From positions 1,240,001-1,304,000 of the forward strand of contig JARGXX010000080.1 in assembly GCA_030374765.1 (NCBI GenBank): DNA of 64,000 bases, written 5' to 3'. The translations under genes and the position numbers were made by a program. The notes under the pieces were generated by a model. It saw only the letters and a program-made list of their open reading frames with translations. It had not been told where the DNA came from and made no database searches. Positions 11,179 to 22,879 of the stretch are shown one piece after another. Origin of the DNA: Agarophyton chilense (taxonomy: Eukaryota; Rhodophyta; Florideophyceae; Gracilariales; Gracilariaceae). Position 1 is the first letter of the stretch. The number at the start of each line of letters is the position of its first letter.

Positions 11179-12414
11179 TTAGACCAGAAGGCGGTGTTGG
11201 GTGGCGAAGCCGGCGAACGTCACCGCGGGGCGGGTATCTCTCCAACCAGGACGCGAAAAGCGGACACTACCACTCTCTTGTGGGACGCGTGGCGCACGGA
11301 CGCGACCATTATCCGCATGGAGTAGCGTTTCATCCCCAATCACGTATGGTGGCTCGTCCAAGGTTGAGGGTAACTCCGTTGTGAGGATGGAATGAACGTC
11401 GCTATGGGCTAGCTGCACGTTATCATAATCCCTTCGAGAGGCCTGTTCGTCGATCATAGAAGCTGACGGGGTACCCGGTTGTAACATCAACGCTTTTGCG
11501 GACCTAACCCTGGATCCAGGAGTGCATGCGCGCAGGGCTTCACCTTCTGCACGAGCAAACTGCACTAGTTCCAAATACGTGGCTTTAGGTCTATCTTCTT
11601 CACGTCGAGCAACAAAAGTCCGGATCGCCGGGTCCAAACCATCGACAAACATGGTACAACGCTCTTCAGCGGGGTTAACATTGCCACAGCGGTGGAAGGC
11701 CTTGTTAAGGCGCGACGAATAATCGGTTTCCGACTCGCCTGGCCGTTGGCGAGTGTCCCGCAGGGCGCGTGTAGCCTGCTGAATGGCGGAGTTAGTAGCA
11801 TACGACCTCAGGAGGTATTTAACTGCTTCAGGACAGCATGTGACCCCTGCTTCGGAGGCGCGTGATGAATCTCTGACAGAGTGATACTGGTCTTCTGCAA
11901 GCCCACGTAAGAAGTACGGTAAGGCAATGTAGGCCTGTCCCTCGTTCATTCCAAGGATGTCAGCTTCCGCGATAAAGCGTGCCAAGAAATCCAACACCAA
12001 TATTGGGTCTTCTCCAGAAAACAACTGGTTTCGTAGTGAGAGCTGCATTCGCTTAATGCAGTCCTTCACTCTTCCCGTACCACGGGGTGTACGATCCAAA
12101 GAGGAGTCCTCCAAATGGTAGTACCGGTATGATAAGAGCTTCTTAAAGAGCTGATTGGTCGGTTTCAGCTCCTTGAAACCTGTGTGCTTCCTTCCCTTCG
12201 TGCGGGCGTGGATCACACCATGGGTGGCTGTTGACCGTTTAGAGCGTGAGGAACGCTCACGGCGAGCTACTTCCACCGATGAATCGGAAGAGTCGGACTC
12301 CGAGGATGAGGAGTCTGACGGTTCGGGATCCGTGTTCCTTCGCTTCTTTCGATCCTGGCGGTTCTCTTCCTTACTTCCCTTGTGGGGGTACTGCAACCGG
12401 CTCGGCCGGATCAT
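11179..12414 (-). mobile_element. H gag capsid-type region
   Basis: A 411-codon open minus-strand frame. The N-terminal part has an acidic/serine tract (EPSDSSSSESDSSDSSVEVA) and basic residues. The middle carries the retrotransposon-gag pattern: LFSGEDPILVLDFLARFI, LPYFLRGLAEDQYHSV, ESETDYSSRLNKAFHRCGN and MFVDGLDPAIRTFV. Related motifs occur in element 2 (37744-38733) and in element 3 (35248-35475), which helps to order those pieces. Confidence 0.85.
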
Positions 12415-12454
12415 CCCCCGACATTAGGGTTTGTTCCAACGTCTCGAGACGGCT

Positions 12455-12799
12455 TCAGACGCGCGAGAACTTGTCCGCGACGCCCTTGAAAAAGGCCGAG
12501 GGTCCACCAAGGAATTCCAGAATCGAGTTCACATCCGCACGGAGGACACGGAGGTCCTCAGAAAAATCCTGCGTAGCAGTGTTGTTTACCTTCTTGCGAA
12601 GGGAATCGAACTCTTCTGCAAGGATGACTTGAGCTTCCCGCATAGAGCGGAGTTGCTCTTCCACAGCTGCAAGGCTGGGATGGGGGGTGACATCCCTGGC
12701 AGGGGAGAGCATCTGGGCGGCGGCAGACGCCGGTCCTGCTCCACTTGCTGGGCGTGTCAAATCAGAGACAGGAGGTCTCCATGTCCTTCCACCTGGCAC
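12455..12799 (-). mobile_element. H gag N-terminal coiled-coil part
   Basis: 114-codon minus-strand frame with a helical stretch (AAVEEQLRSMREAQVILAEE and on, about residues 44-100) resembling in place and character the coiled coil at the start of G1 gag. It precedes the main gag frame. Confidence 0.6.
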
Positions 12800-13068
12800 G
12801 CCAGTCGATCCACCGGTATGAGACAGTGAACGGACCGGGATACGGGATACAGGATACGGGATGGTTGCGATGTTTCCGGTGCACCGGTTTGACTCCGCGT
12901 CCTTGGACGGTCTTTGGGCGACATGAGATCAGTATCCGTTACACGTGAGTATCCAAACCCGATCGGCTACTGGGGACAAGAAACTTCCTCAAAGAGGGCA
13001 ACTGAGATCAACCTCAATTTGCGAGTCCTCTTTCCGATTAATCGTGACTGAGTGTGCCCGAGTCAAAC

Positions 13069-13086
13069 TTCTAAGTCGGGAGACCA
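13069..13086 (-). other. primer-binding site of element H (tRNA-Tyr type)
   Basis: Plus strand TTCTAAGTCGGGAGACCA, identical in all 18 bases to the site in G1 although the LTRs of the two elements do not match. It lies three bases from the LTR start at 13090. Confidence 0.75.
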
Positions 13087-13089
13087 GTT

Positions 13090-13990
13090 TGTACGGCAAC
13101 CCTTGGAGTGGACACACCACGAAGATGTTCGGGATCTTCCTCTCTTGAGAGACACGCCCCAGGCGGAGGACACGCGTCCCAGCGGAGCACAGAAACAGAG
13201 CCACTCTGGAAAGGCACGACGAAGTCGGGTGTAAGACCGAGGCCAATCCGGCTGGATATACCTAGATTGTTTAGGTGAGCACGGCACAGTCCGGGGTGTG
13301 ACCAATCCTAGGCGGAGCGGTATCACGGCGATTGTCGGAAAAGAAGCGAGGAAACACTCGTATGAGGGGGACGAGCGGGGTGAGTGAGGCAGCCACTCAC
13401 GAGAGCCAAAAAGGAGAACAAGAGGAAACGGGGGCGAAACCCTATACAGGGGCGAGACTACGACAAGTGTCGGCCATTAAATATGAACCGACGGTAATGG
13501 TAGCACTCTGGTCGACAGAGGGTTGGATGAACTAACGTGCGACGGGCGCTCACGCAGTATGCGGTGAAGACGAGCCGAAGGCGAAAAGTTCAGAGCCAAG
13601 ACTCCCTCCTTGGGATCTCCCAAGAGGGTGTTTACTGGGGAGCACTGCTCAACCTTTTAAGTAGTGTGGCGCGCGGCCCCTGACAGTGGACGGGCATCCG
13701 AAAAATAGACACTAAATTGCGATAGCGTAGCTAAATAAATACTAAAAAAAACTAAATAATACTAACCATTAGGTAGAATCCGGGCGACGTGTGGCACGCC
13801 GTGTACTCGAGCGTCGGCATCCGTGCAGTCCACGTGTTCCACCAGTGCACTCTTCCGGTCCTAACCGGCCGTCAGCACGCAATAGCGGTATAGCTTGTCA
13901 TAGACCAAGCTAGTCCTCAAGCGAGCGAAATCTCTAAGTCCTGGGAAGAAACCCCCCTTGAAGGGCATTGTCCTTCAGTTTGGGTGAACA
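13090..13990 (-). repeat. 5' LTR of element H (outer border approximate)
   Basis: Begins TGTACGGC next to the primer site. On the minus strand a candidate start is TGTTCACC at 13990, giving about 900 bp. The middle part near 13730-13775 is A-rich with repeated AAATA/ACTAA units. With no second copy in the window the border cannot be confirmed. Confidence 0.5.
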
Positions 13991-14035
13991 AATTGGTTAG
14001 AAGAAGGAAAGTTGCAGAAGCAGAAGTTCTTTTCC

Positions 14036-14555
14036 CGTATCAACCGGCCCAGTTTCGGGCCGGTCTCCGGTCTCCGAAGAGCCGTCGAACGTCTAGGGAT
14101 TCCGTTCGCAATTACTTCACACATGCTTATGAACGGCGGGGCGACTACATACAAGCTTTATGCTGGCCTCGCCGACCAGGACATTTAAAGCCGAGGACGT
14201 TGGCAAAGCGATAAGAATTTTAAGGGATATATTCAAACACATAAATTATACCAAGCGGTCAACGAATTATCCCCGGCCCAACGTTAGTCATTTGAAGCGG
14301 TTTACACAAGGGCACACACATCTTTCCACGTGCCGCCGCCATAATGGGCGGGGTGTTTGGATCATCATGTGGAAATTTGAGCCGAAATACGTTTTCGTTT
14401 AAGTCAGTTCGTCAGAATTCTGCATCCAACTCGCAGAATTCTGACACTCGGAATCAGTTTTCTGAAAAAATCGTTATAACAGAAAAGTGTCTACTGGAAT
14501 ATCAACTTAGAGCTTGGAACCTATATCAGAAGATGAAGTTTAGTTTAGATAGTAG
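14036..14555 (+). repeat. direct repeat DR, copy 1
   Basis: About 520 bp matching 21847-22356 in the same orientation with frequent substitutions. Shared blocks include GGTCTCCGAAGAGCC, GAGGACGTTGG followed by AAAGCGATA, AAGTCAGTTC with TCAGAATT, and ATATCAGAAG with ATGAAGTTTA. The copies flank 7.3 kb. They could be old LTRs, or two independent insertions of one interspersed repeat. Confidence 0.7.
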
Positions 14556-15100
14556 TAGTGGATCTGGTGGTTTGAATTTAATGGGTTTTTGGTCTTGGAT
14601 TGGTTTTTGGGGAGTGTGGATGAGCTGGCCCGGACTTCTTGTTTTTTGGTAAAGTCGCTCGGATGCCATCGCGTGGTAGTTTAAAACACTCTAGCTTCGT
14701 ATTAAATTTTGAAATGATGTTGCCAAAAAAGTATTTTTTTCCCTGCCAATATTAGTTAAAATGCGAAGCGTTAAAGAACAAGCGTAGCGAGCTGTCACGT
14801 AGTCAATGAGAGGAAATGACCAACCGCCCCGTTTAGGATGCAAACTCTTTTATTTTGGAGCATCTTGTAGTCTTGGTGTGAGGAGTTGAAGGAGTGGGAA
14901 AGAATAGTTACAGTCGAAATTCATCTTTCGAAAAAACACGGTGTCCGAGAGCGACATTGACCAATCTCGATTAGATTTTGAGCTTCTCTACGGCGATTGC
15001 AACGATGCGATCGAAGTGCAGCTGACTCCTAGTGGTATTGCGTAACACCGTGCGGTTGAAAATCAACATTTTGGAACAAATCGCTAGGCATCCCAGAGCG
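14556..15100. other. no gene recognised
   Basis: Sequence between direct-repeat copy 1 and the hairpin cluster. Only short frames without recognisable domains are present. Confidence 0.6.
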
Positions 15101-15225
15101 GGGTTGAAAACCCTGTTGGTGTATGCCCCTGACATTGGGGTCATAGAATCCTACAGCAAGGAGCTGCCGAGCGTGGGGTTGAATACCCCATTCTTGAGCC
15201 CATCCGAGGGCAGGGTTGGAAACCC
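15101..15225. repeat. cluster of four short hairpins
   Basis: Four perfect inverted repeats lie within 125 bp: GGGTT-GAA-AACCC at 15101-15113; CCCC with GGGG at 15126-15140; TGGGGT-TGAAT-ACCCCA at 15174-15190; and GGGTT-GGA-AACCC at 15213-15225. Three share the pattern GGGTTGRAWACCC. They stand about 460 bp before the orphan gene at 15683. Confidence 0.7.
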
Positions 15226-15682
15226 CGCTACCGGACACATCCAAGAGCACACGGGAAAGCAATGCAATGGGACAACTGCATGAAACGTGTTTGCTACCAT
15301 GCAGCCGGAGGCATTTCTCCACCACACAATAAAGGCTACCGCAGGACACATCCGAGAGCAGCTGGAGATTTCCATTTTCATTGGCTAGGTTGCGTATTTG
15401 GACTGCGCAAGCGTTTCTATGATCATGGCCCGCATAACTGTTGAAGACATCGTTGCTGTGGAAGTGAATACAACGTAGGAGGGCTATACTTCGAAATTCA
15501 ATTGTCCTCCCGAAAATCCACCCTTTGATTCTTTCAATCCCGGTGCCAACACATCGTACATACCCATTCTCATTCGTACAGTTTCTGTTCTTTAATCACA
15601 GAGATCTGTGAGCCAGGTCTCCAAAAATCTGCGTTTCGTTCAACACCAGTTGTTGCAGAAAACAAATCAAACAAAGGTCAAC

Positions 15683-17659
15683 ATGTCTGCTTTTGTCAAT
15701 AGCCCAGGAACTAAATTCCAACCCTTCTCGGTTGCCTTCACAACTGAAGTCAACCATTCACCAAGCACAAACGACTCCTGGAGCATTCACTTCAACAACT
15801 TGACACGAGGCCCTGGAATTGTAATTAGGCACCACCAGATGAGTGTAAGAGAATTCATCGCTCTGAACAATATTTGCAACGAAAGAGATTTTGATTTAAC
15901 AACCTATTTGTCGGGCCGTCAAGCACCAGAATCTATGAAAGAATATGATGGACTGGATACTGATGTAGAGCTCCGTGTGCTTGGAAAAAGATCGAGCAAA
16001 GAGTCCTCCTTTTACGACCATTTCATTCTTGCCTTGCAGGTGACAATTTCAACCATTCTAAGCAGGAAAGTAGATGATGACTACGTGCTTCGCGGAACCA
16101 ATTTAAAGGAAGCAGATATCAAAGATATTCTTCAGGTACAGACTGAAGCCTTAGGTTCCTTTGTCGTGGACATGCCAACGCTTTGTGGAATGCGAGACTA
16201 CTTGCGAGCTGAAACACTTGTTTCAAAAATGCCCAAAGATCGAGATTGTAGTTTTTTGCTTGGCGATGCTGATTCTCACCCAATCCTCCAAAAATGGGTT
16301 CCTGAAGTAGGGAAAAGAATTCTGTCGAATGAAGAAGCAATGACGTATGTATCTTATACAGTTCTTCCTTTGTATGATGGAAGCTTTTTGGACAAGAACA
16401 GCATAGGGGACACTTTCGCAACAGCATGGGTAACAAAAAACATTGTGCAAGGAGAATGCACAACTAAGAATGGCACTGAAACTGTTACCCCTATTTACTA
16501 CGAATGGGCTCATTTTGATAGAAGACATGAAAACTGCACTTCATATCGTCTTCAAGCTGGTACGACTCTCATTGTTCCTGCCACAGCTGTAGTAAGCTTC
16601 AAAGGATCTTTGAGACATAATGTAAGGATCTTGGGATGCGTCTTAAAAGCTTGGACTAGCTTGGAAACGAAAGCAATCGTTCTCCAGGAAAGAATGCCTG
16701 TTTTAACAGAGAAATGTTTCGTTCGAGAGCTGTTTTACGGAGGTCATTATCCCAAACCCAAAACTAAGGATATGAGAAAAATGGAAAGCAGTTGGTTAGA
16801 AAATATACGAATGAACATTGGGGCCATTCCATCTTTGAAAACTCTAGACCCTACCTGCAAAAATCGATTGAAAAATGTGAAGATTCTGGAAGAGTCAGCG
16901 CAAAAGGGTGGTAACAATCTCGGGGCGGTATTAAGGAAAAACCCAACCATTGTAGTTCTTCAAAATATCGCACAACTTCAGAAAAAGGGCGAAAGAGAAC
17001 CATTAGACGGATGGCTTTTTGAAAATATACCTTACGCAAGAATCTTTCAGTGCTGCAAACTTTCAAACGCCCCTCAGGATCTCAATTTGGCAGATGTGGA
17101 CTTTCGATTGTTAAGAACAACGGGTATCAATCGAAATACGAAAGAATCTTTTGGTAGCGGTAGCGAGGATAGTGAAAAAGAAAGTGACGATTCTGATAGT
17201 GAAGAAGGAGAAGATGATGGAGAGGATAGCCAAGAGACATTAGAAAATCAAATCATTTCACGTCACAAAGAAGAAAGAACTCCGGAAATCGAGCATGAGC
17301 CTGGAAAATTGCAAAAAAATGCATCATCGGCATTCAACTCTGATCACATCCCAACAAGAAAAGAACACCAAAAAGATCATTCTACAAAAAATTCTGAAGC
17401 CCAAACTTTGAGTGGTACACGTGATTACCATAGTCCTCTGGAAGAAAAAGCGGAAAAAGGACGGCATTTAAAAGGCATCACGTTTCAAGAAGAAGACCGA
17501 GAAGAGAAATGTCTCCCAAAAACTGAGAAGAAGATTTTAAAATCAAAGAAAGCTGTCAGTCTTAAGCGAGAAAGGTCGAAGCGGTCTCGAAAAGACTATG
17601 GTCAAAACCCCGAAGATACTCCAAAAACCGCCAAAAAACCTAAGACACTCAACCAATAA
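15683..17659 (+). CDS. orphan intronless protein of 658 residues, unknown function
   Basis: The first ATG of the open frame gives 658 codons; a GTG 75 bases upstream would extend it but is not a normal eukaryotic start. Residues 1 to about 480 look globular, with blocks such as IYYEWAHFDRRHENCTSYRL. Residues 490-518 are strongly acidic (SEDSEKESDDSDSEEGEDDG). The remaining 140 residues are charged and disordered, ending with a basic cluster at about 616-639 (KKILKSKKAVSLKRERSKRS) that resembles a nuclear localisation signal. The layout suggests a nuclear or chromatin/RNA-associated protein, but this is inference. No transposase, kinase, helicase or capsid motif is recognised. It is the only long, fully open, non-transposon frame in the window and stands between the direct repeats at 14036 and 21847. 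Confidence 0.75.
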   Translation: MSAFVNSPGTKFQPFSVAFTTEVNHSPSTNDSWSIHFNNLTRGPGIVIRHHQMSVREFIALNNICNERDFDLTTYLSGRQAPESMKEYDGLDTDVELRVLGKRSSKESSFYDHFILALQVTISTILSRKVDDDYVLRGTNLKEADIKDILQVQTEALGSFVVDMPTLCGMRDYLRAETLVSKMPKDRDCSFLLGDADSHPILQKWVPEVGKRILSNEEAMTYVSYTVLPLYDGSFLDKNSIGDTFATAWVTKNIVQGECTTKNGTETVTPIYYEWAHFDRRHENCTSYRLQAGTTLIVPATAVVSFKGSLRHNVRILGCVLKAWTSLETKAIVLQERMPVLTEKCFVRELFYGGHYPKPKTKDMRKMESSWLENIRMNIGAIPSLKTLDPTCKNRLKNVKILEESAQKGGNNLGAVLRKNPTIVVLQNIAQLQKKGEREPLDGWLFENIPYARIFQCCKLSNAPQDLNLADVDFRLLRTTGINRNTKESFGSGSEDSEKESDDSDSEEGEDDGEDSQETLENQIISRHKEERTPEIEHEPGKLQKNASSAFNSDHIPTRKEHQKDHSTKNSEAQTLSGTRDYHSPLEEKAEKGRHLKGITFQEEDREEKCLPKTEKKILKSKKAVSLKRERSKRSRKDYGQNPEDTPKTAKKPKTLNQ

Positions 17660-17660
17660 A
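17655..17660 (+). terminator. AATAAA polyadenylation signal overlapping the stop codon
   Basis: The stop codon TAA (17657-17659) of the 658-residue gene lies inside AATAAA. Cleavage 10-30 bases further would leave a very short 3' UTR. Confidence 0.4.
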
Positions 17661-20600
17661 GAAATGCGAAACCACTAGCATCTCTCGAAAGATAGCACCT
17701 GTCTCTAGAAACTAGTTTGATGGTCAAAGTCTTAGAGCTTTGGTATACTTTGTTTGGAGAGTATCTGAAGAAGGCAGTTGGGCGAGTAGCACTTCTTACA
17801 AAATGGTTAATGACAAAAGAATTCTTCAAATACCAGCAGATTCTGAACCCGATTTCAAAGACTCATACTTAAACACTTCGCAGTCGAACTTGCAATCACA
17901 TGAAAAGGTTTGAAATGCGACCAGCTAAGACATAGACTTCTTATCTGACTGCTCTACGTGCCTGGACACATTGTGCATCAAAATGATATGGTCTTCGGCA
18001 AAGCCATATACTCAGAATCTCTATCGGTGATGGAACTTAAATAAATATGTTTAAGAAAATAGCTCCGCTTTGAAATACTAAAGTTCATCTCTTCAACTTT
18101 GAAGGTTGAAGCGCTGGTCACATTTCTAAGAAATAGTCAAGTCCGGTATCCAACCAAACCAAAAGCCAAGTCATCACGAAGAATTCAAGTCAACCTCTAA
18201 TGGTTGACTCGACGACAACGTCTCGTATCGTATAAAGCATGTTTACTTGTCTTGTTCAAACAGCAGCCGCCGGCTACACAGTCCAGAAACCTTTCTCTTT
18301 ACTGTTTCTCTTCATAGGAACGGTTATCAATTGGATAACTTCAATCTGCTATCATCACATCCCCAGTCAATAAACCGATACCTAAAAGCTATTTTCTTTC
18401 TCCCTTTTCAATAATCACAAAGAGAACCAGTTTATTTCGTGCGGTCAAGATCATTTTCTACAGAAATAGACCCTCCTCTCGATAGATTCAAGTCTCCAAG
18501 AAAGTGGGAATAGTGATTACCATTATTTTTGTAAACCTTTTACTGCCTTATAATGAATTTTAAAAAATAGCTTCCGAACTGCTGCAAAGACTTTACACCT
18601 CACCACGCCTCAGGATGAACATAGTCATGCCCAGCATTCGTGGCGACGCTAACTAAATTCTTGTTTAATGTGATTCTAGAGTGGGAAGAAGCGTTTTCTC
18701 TTCCGCTCAGACAAAATAACGGTCGATGGCGTGATAATAAGATCTATGGTGGTTAGATTTCCATACTACGTAGATCACTAGGTAAAAATAGAAAACATAC
18801 GAGTAGGTTTGAGGTAACTACGCCTGTACAAGACACAGGGACAAATAAAGACACCGTAGACAGTCGGTTAAGTGATGTGTAGAAGTTTCGTGAAGCACTG
18901 CGAGAAGAAAAAAGTACGCGGTGCTAACTCCTACTGTAGTTGACTCGGCAATTTAGTATTTGTAAGATGCTGTTCCCATCATATATAGGGGAGTTTTTTT
19001 CCACTATCATCGGATTTTCGTTACTCCAAGCCAGATGGGCACAATCCAGGTCTCTGTCTGGAAGGATTTGGTGGTTCGCTATTGGAACAAATGTTTGATT
19101 CAAGCCCACCGCCCAAGGATAGTGCTCGTTCGTTCCGGACTGAAATCCCCTCCCCTGTAAGAAGTAGACCCACTTACGGTACTTAGGACATGTATTCTTT
19201 CGAAGAACACTCCTGTGCTTTGTATTCGTCAACCATAACCTTAGGATATGATGCTTATGTACATTGTAGTGCTTCTTTGGTCAAAAGAAAAGCTTCGATT
19301 TTATATCTTTTCTGTCAACTTGTTTTGGTCTCCATAACCCAAGCTTGAAAATGCACCGGTATTATGAGAGTCAGTCAAGACATATTTTTCGGCAGATAAA
19401 GAAACAGTCCCATAGTTTCAATGGTGGTAATGGCTCTTGTGCATCTTCGAGACCACTTTAAACAACGACTTGCATGTTTCGAAGCCCTATTTTCCCTCCA
19501 AAGCTTCTTTCTTTAGACCTCTTCCGAGCCCATGCCCCTGGTGGCGATGTAGTACCATGTGACGAAAATCAACACAAGAGATACGCGTTGCAAGTCCGTA
19601 CGAGAGACTCAACACGACGAGGGGTCCGTTGGTGCTTTTCCGACAAAAAACGATCAGAGCTTTATGGTTGTAGTGTGTTATCACTATTGTATGAACCACA
19701 TTAGAATCCTCGAGACACCTGTCGGATTGGAGTCCCAGACATGTCACGTCCATTCGATGACCGTCTATCAGACATCAAAGATTTGATGTAAGCATCCTCA
19801 AGGTTCATGGAAAATTTAAAGTAAAAGTATCCTGTAAATGTCCAGTGCGTATTCCTCCGATTTGTCTGCAATATCAATTATGAATTCTAATAGATGCTAT
19901 TAATTTTCAGATTATCTACAAAGCATTTTATATCTATCTATTGAAAAACTCATGAACCTATTATTGCACATCTTAATGTAAACCAACAGGATATTTATCA
20001 CGGTCATCAAATGGACATGTGGCGCACATGCATCAGGTGTTTTGTACTTTCTCAAGACTGATATGAATGCCTCGCCAATATTGCAGAAAAATCTCTGTGC
20101 TTCAGAGGGATACTTGCCACCATGTGATCAATTTGGCCAGCGTAAAAGGTTCAAGTACATCGGGCGAGTCGCCTTATATTCTTACTCTCGTGGGAATCGG
20201 TGAGTTGTTGGAGATGCTCATTCAAATGCGTTGGGTGTTCTTTCACAAACAAGCGTAGCATACATGAAAATATGTGTCTCAAATACTCAAGGTCCTTGCT
20301 TTCTTGCAGTGCTAAGTAACGATAAAGTAGTTCTTGACACAAGAGACGTTCCTGGTGGTTTCGAAGAAAACTTTAGATGATTACTTCCAAGGTGAGAAAA
20401 AGGGAAAAGATATGCATAGTGAGAGTAAACCCTGTTGTTGAGAAACGGGAATTTTCGCAGTTAGGACCTGCTATTGCTTATTGATATTGTTTTCGTGGGC
20501 TTGGTAGACCTAACACTATTGACCATGATGTGCGGATATTCCTTTATTGTTCTGTGTTGTGGTTGTTAAAGGTTCATCATAACAAACCCTGGAATATTAA

Positions 20601-21846
20601 CAACTGGAAGTGCTTGAGCTACTTTCGATATGATTTCACACCTGAATAAGTACAGAAGTACGATTGAAACAATGGAATGATGATATAAACGATATGGTAT
20701 ATAGCGGGGAAGCTATAATACTTGCGAGAGGCATAGCACATCCCAGTAGCACCCGATCATTCCGCCAGTTTTGGGTCGTGCGCAAAATTTAGAAGATATG
20801 GTTAGAGAGTCTCGGAAGCGTAAAACACAAGGTCTATTTCTTAAGATGCCTCCATCTTCGTCCCATTTGAAGTGTGGCTATTTGCAACGTATTTCTTTAC
20901 TATAACTTTGAACTGTTTCCTTTATGCTGGACTTCACAGGACCGTTTTCTGATCGGCTGCCTGACGTCGGTTTGCACTTTGCTCATAAAGTCCGTTTCTA
21001 CTTCTGTATTCAGCACTTCAACTGTTTCTTTTAGATCTCAATAGCCTGGTGATGCTTATTCGAAACCAAGTTCGTTTTATGAAACGATAGATGCAAAGAG
21101 TTCATCGTAGAATGGTTCATATTTGAACATGATGTCTTGAAGATAGACGACAACTTGGCAACGGTATGCGTAATGTATGGACGGTAGTTCATGTTTCAAT
21201 CCAACTCCAGCAGCCGCAAATTCGGTGGGGAAAATCTTCCGGACACAAGAGCGAATCCAACTATCCGTCCCAAGCAATCCTGGTTTGGGGAAAGCAAAAA
21301 ATAATTACCATTAATGTAGAGACGAAAAGTTAGCATGCCTCATGCATCCAGTGAATCAATTAGATATCAATACGAAATCAGTGCGAAAACCCCGTCAATC
21401 TTGAGAAATTACGAGACACACGACAGATATCCATTATATAAGTATTGAATGAGCGTAAAAGATATTTTTGCGGTTACCATTAGATGTGAAGTATTAGGTC
21501 CATGACATATGCAAGAAATAACCGTAAAAAGTTATATGGATGCTTTTAAAATGGATGGCAATTCTTGAATATCATACTGAATATCAGTACGATCTCGGAT
21601 ACATATGCGCTTGGCATCAACCAGATATCCAATTTGAACATGTTCTGTACATCTTTAGGTTGTCTACAGGACATCTTTTATGTCCAACTGAAAAGTCATG
21701 CTATATACATGAGATGTCCATGCTCAACATTGCGGTAGAAAAACGTGGTCGCCACGAATCAATCACGATATGGCCCTATTTTTCAGCAGTGTTGGTTCTT
21801 AAATTAGTGAAAAGGAAAAATTTGGATGAAGCAGATGTGCTTATCC
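17661..21846. other. AT-rich intergenic sequence, no gene recognised
   Basis: Both strands hold only short frames (none above about 120 codons) with no family motifs. The frame at 21540-21899 is the longest, but it runs into direct-repeat copy 2 and is probably chance. No tRNA genes, terminal inverted repeats or tandem arrays were seen by eye. Confidence 0.6.
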
Positions 21847-22356
21847 ATATCAATCAGCGCGGTTTAGGGCTGGTCTCCGAAGAGCCGAAAAACGTTTAGG
21901 AATTCCGTCCGCCATAAATTCTCACTTGTTTTGATATGGCGGAGAAACTACCGACAAGCATTTTATTGCGAAGCCGATTAGAAAACTTGAGGCTGAGGAC
22001 GTTGGTAAAGCGATACGATCTTTAAGGGATACATTCAACCATATGAATAGTATGAACTACTTAACGAACTATCCACGGGCCAAGGGCAGCCATTCGAAGC
22101 AGTATACACCAGTGTATTCACAAATTTCAACAAGCCGATGCCCGATTCGGCTGCAGATTTGGATCATCCTTTGGCCACGCAAGCCAAAAATCGGTTCAAG
22201 TCAGTTCATCAGAATTATGCCACCAGCTCGCAAAATAGCGACACTTGAAATCGGTTTTCTGAAAACCCGTTATATTTGAATTCGCCTCTTCGAATATTAA
22301 TTTGGGGCTTGGAACCAATATCAGAAGTATGAAGTTTAATTAGGAATATGAAAGTA
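21847..22356 (+). repeat. direct repeat DR, copy 2
   Basis: About 510 bp aligned to 14036-14555 in the same orientation, with roughly 70 percent identity judged by eye. It ends at ATATCAGAAGTATGAAGTTT, as copy 1 does. There is no clear TG...CA end or target duplication. Confidence 0.7.
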
Positions 22357-22879
22357 GACTTCTTTGTCGGAAATTAAATGTTGTTTGGCTCATGCGTCTG
22401 TGTTTTCGAATTGATAATATGATGTGCTAGATGTCTAGTTTTGACGTGGTAGATTTTCTATGGATAGCTTTTAAAAATTTACAGAATTATGATGCTAGAA
22501 AATCTCGCGCAGAATACAAGCTGAAGTGAATTCTAAGATGAATGTAGGAAAGTAACACACTTCCATTCTAGCACCCACATACTTAAAAAATAGAAGGGAT
22601 GTGAGGCGATAACTTTCAATAATCAGTCGTGTGGCACGACAGACACGGCGCGTATCACGACTCGTGCGTGTTCCCTGGCGCATCAGTTCAACTTGATGAT
22701 TACCCATGATAAGTTTGAACCCTCCCCACCCTCCCCGTTCTGCATCTTTCTCACCTCCGGACGGTACATATTATCCCAAATCATCCTCGTTCTGCGTCTT
22801 TCTTATCTCCGCCATTAATATACTTCCGCACACCCACCCCCGTACTGCGTCTTCCACACCTACCCCGACTAACGTGCCG
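22357..22879. other. no gene recognised
   Basis: Sequence between direct-repeat copy 2 and the decayed plus-strand gene; no supported feature. Confidence 0.6.

Larger units (their letters stand above)
9376..13990 (-). mobile_element. Ty3/gypsy element H, right part (5' LTR, gag, protease, start of RT)
   Basis: Minus-strand gypsy element carrying, from right to left, a 5' LTR (about 13990-13090), primer site, gag, CCHC knuckle, protease and the N-terminal RT. It is cut at 9376 by G1 and continues at 1-119. Its 3' LTR lies beyond the left edge. Outer border at 13990 (TGTTCACC on the minus strand) is inferred from TG...CA ends only. Several breaks are present. Confidence 0.8.

Noticed and set aside
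15683-17990. Recoding of TAA/TAG as glutamine, because several frames in the window continue past such stops in helical contexts
   Set aside because: The 658-codon gene and the two long copia frames use the standard code, the density of TAA/TAG after the orphan gene is what chance predicts, and TGA stops also occur in decayed frames. C-to-T decay explains it better.
21540-21899. A 119-codon plus-strand frame
   Set aside because: No family or codon signal, and it overlaps the start of the direct repeat.
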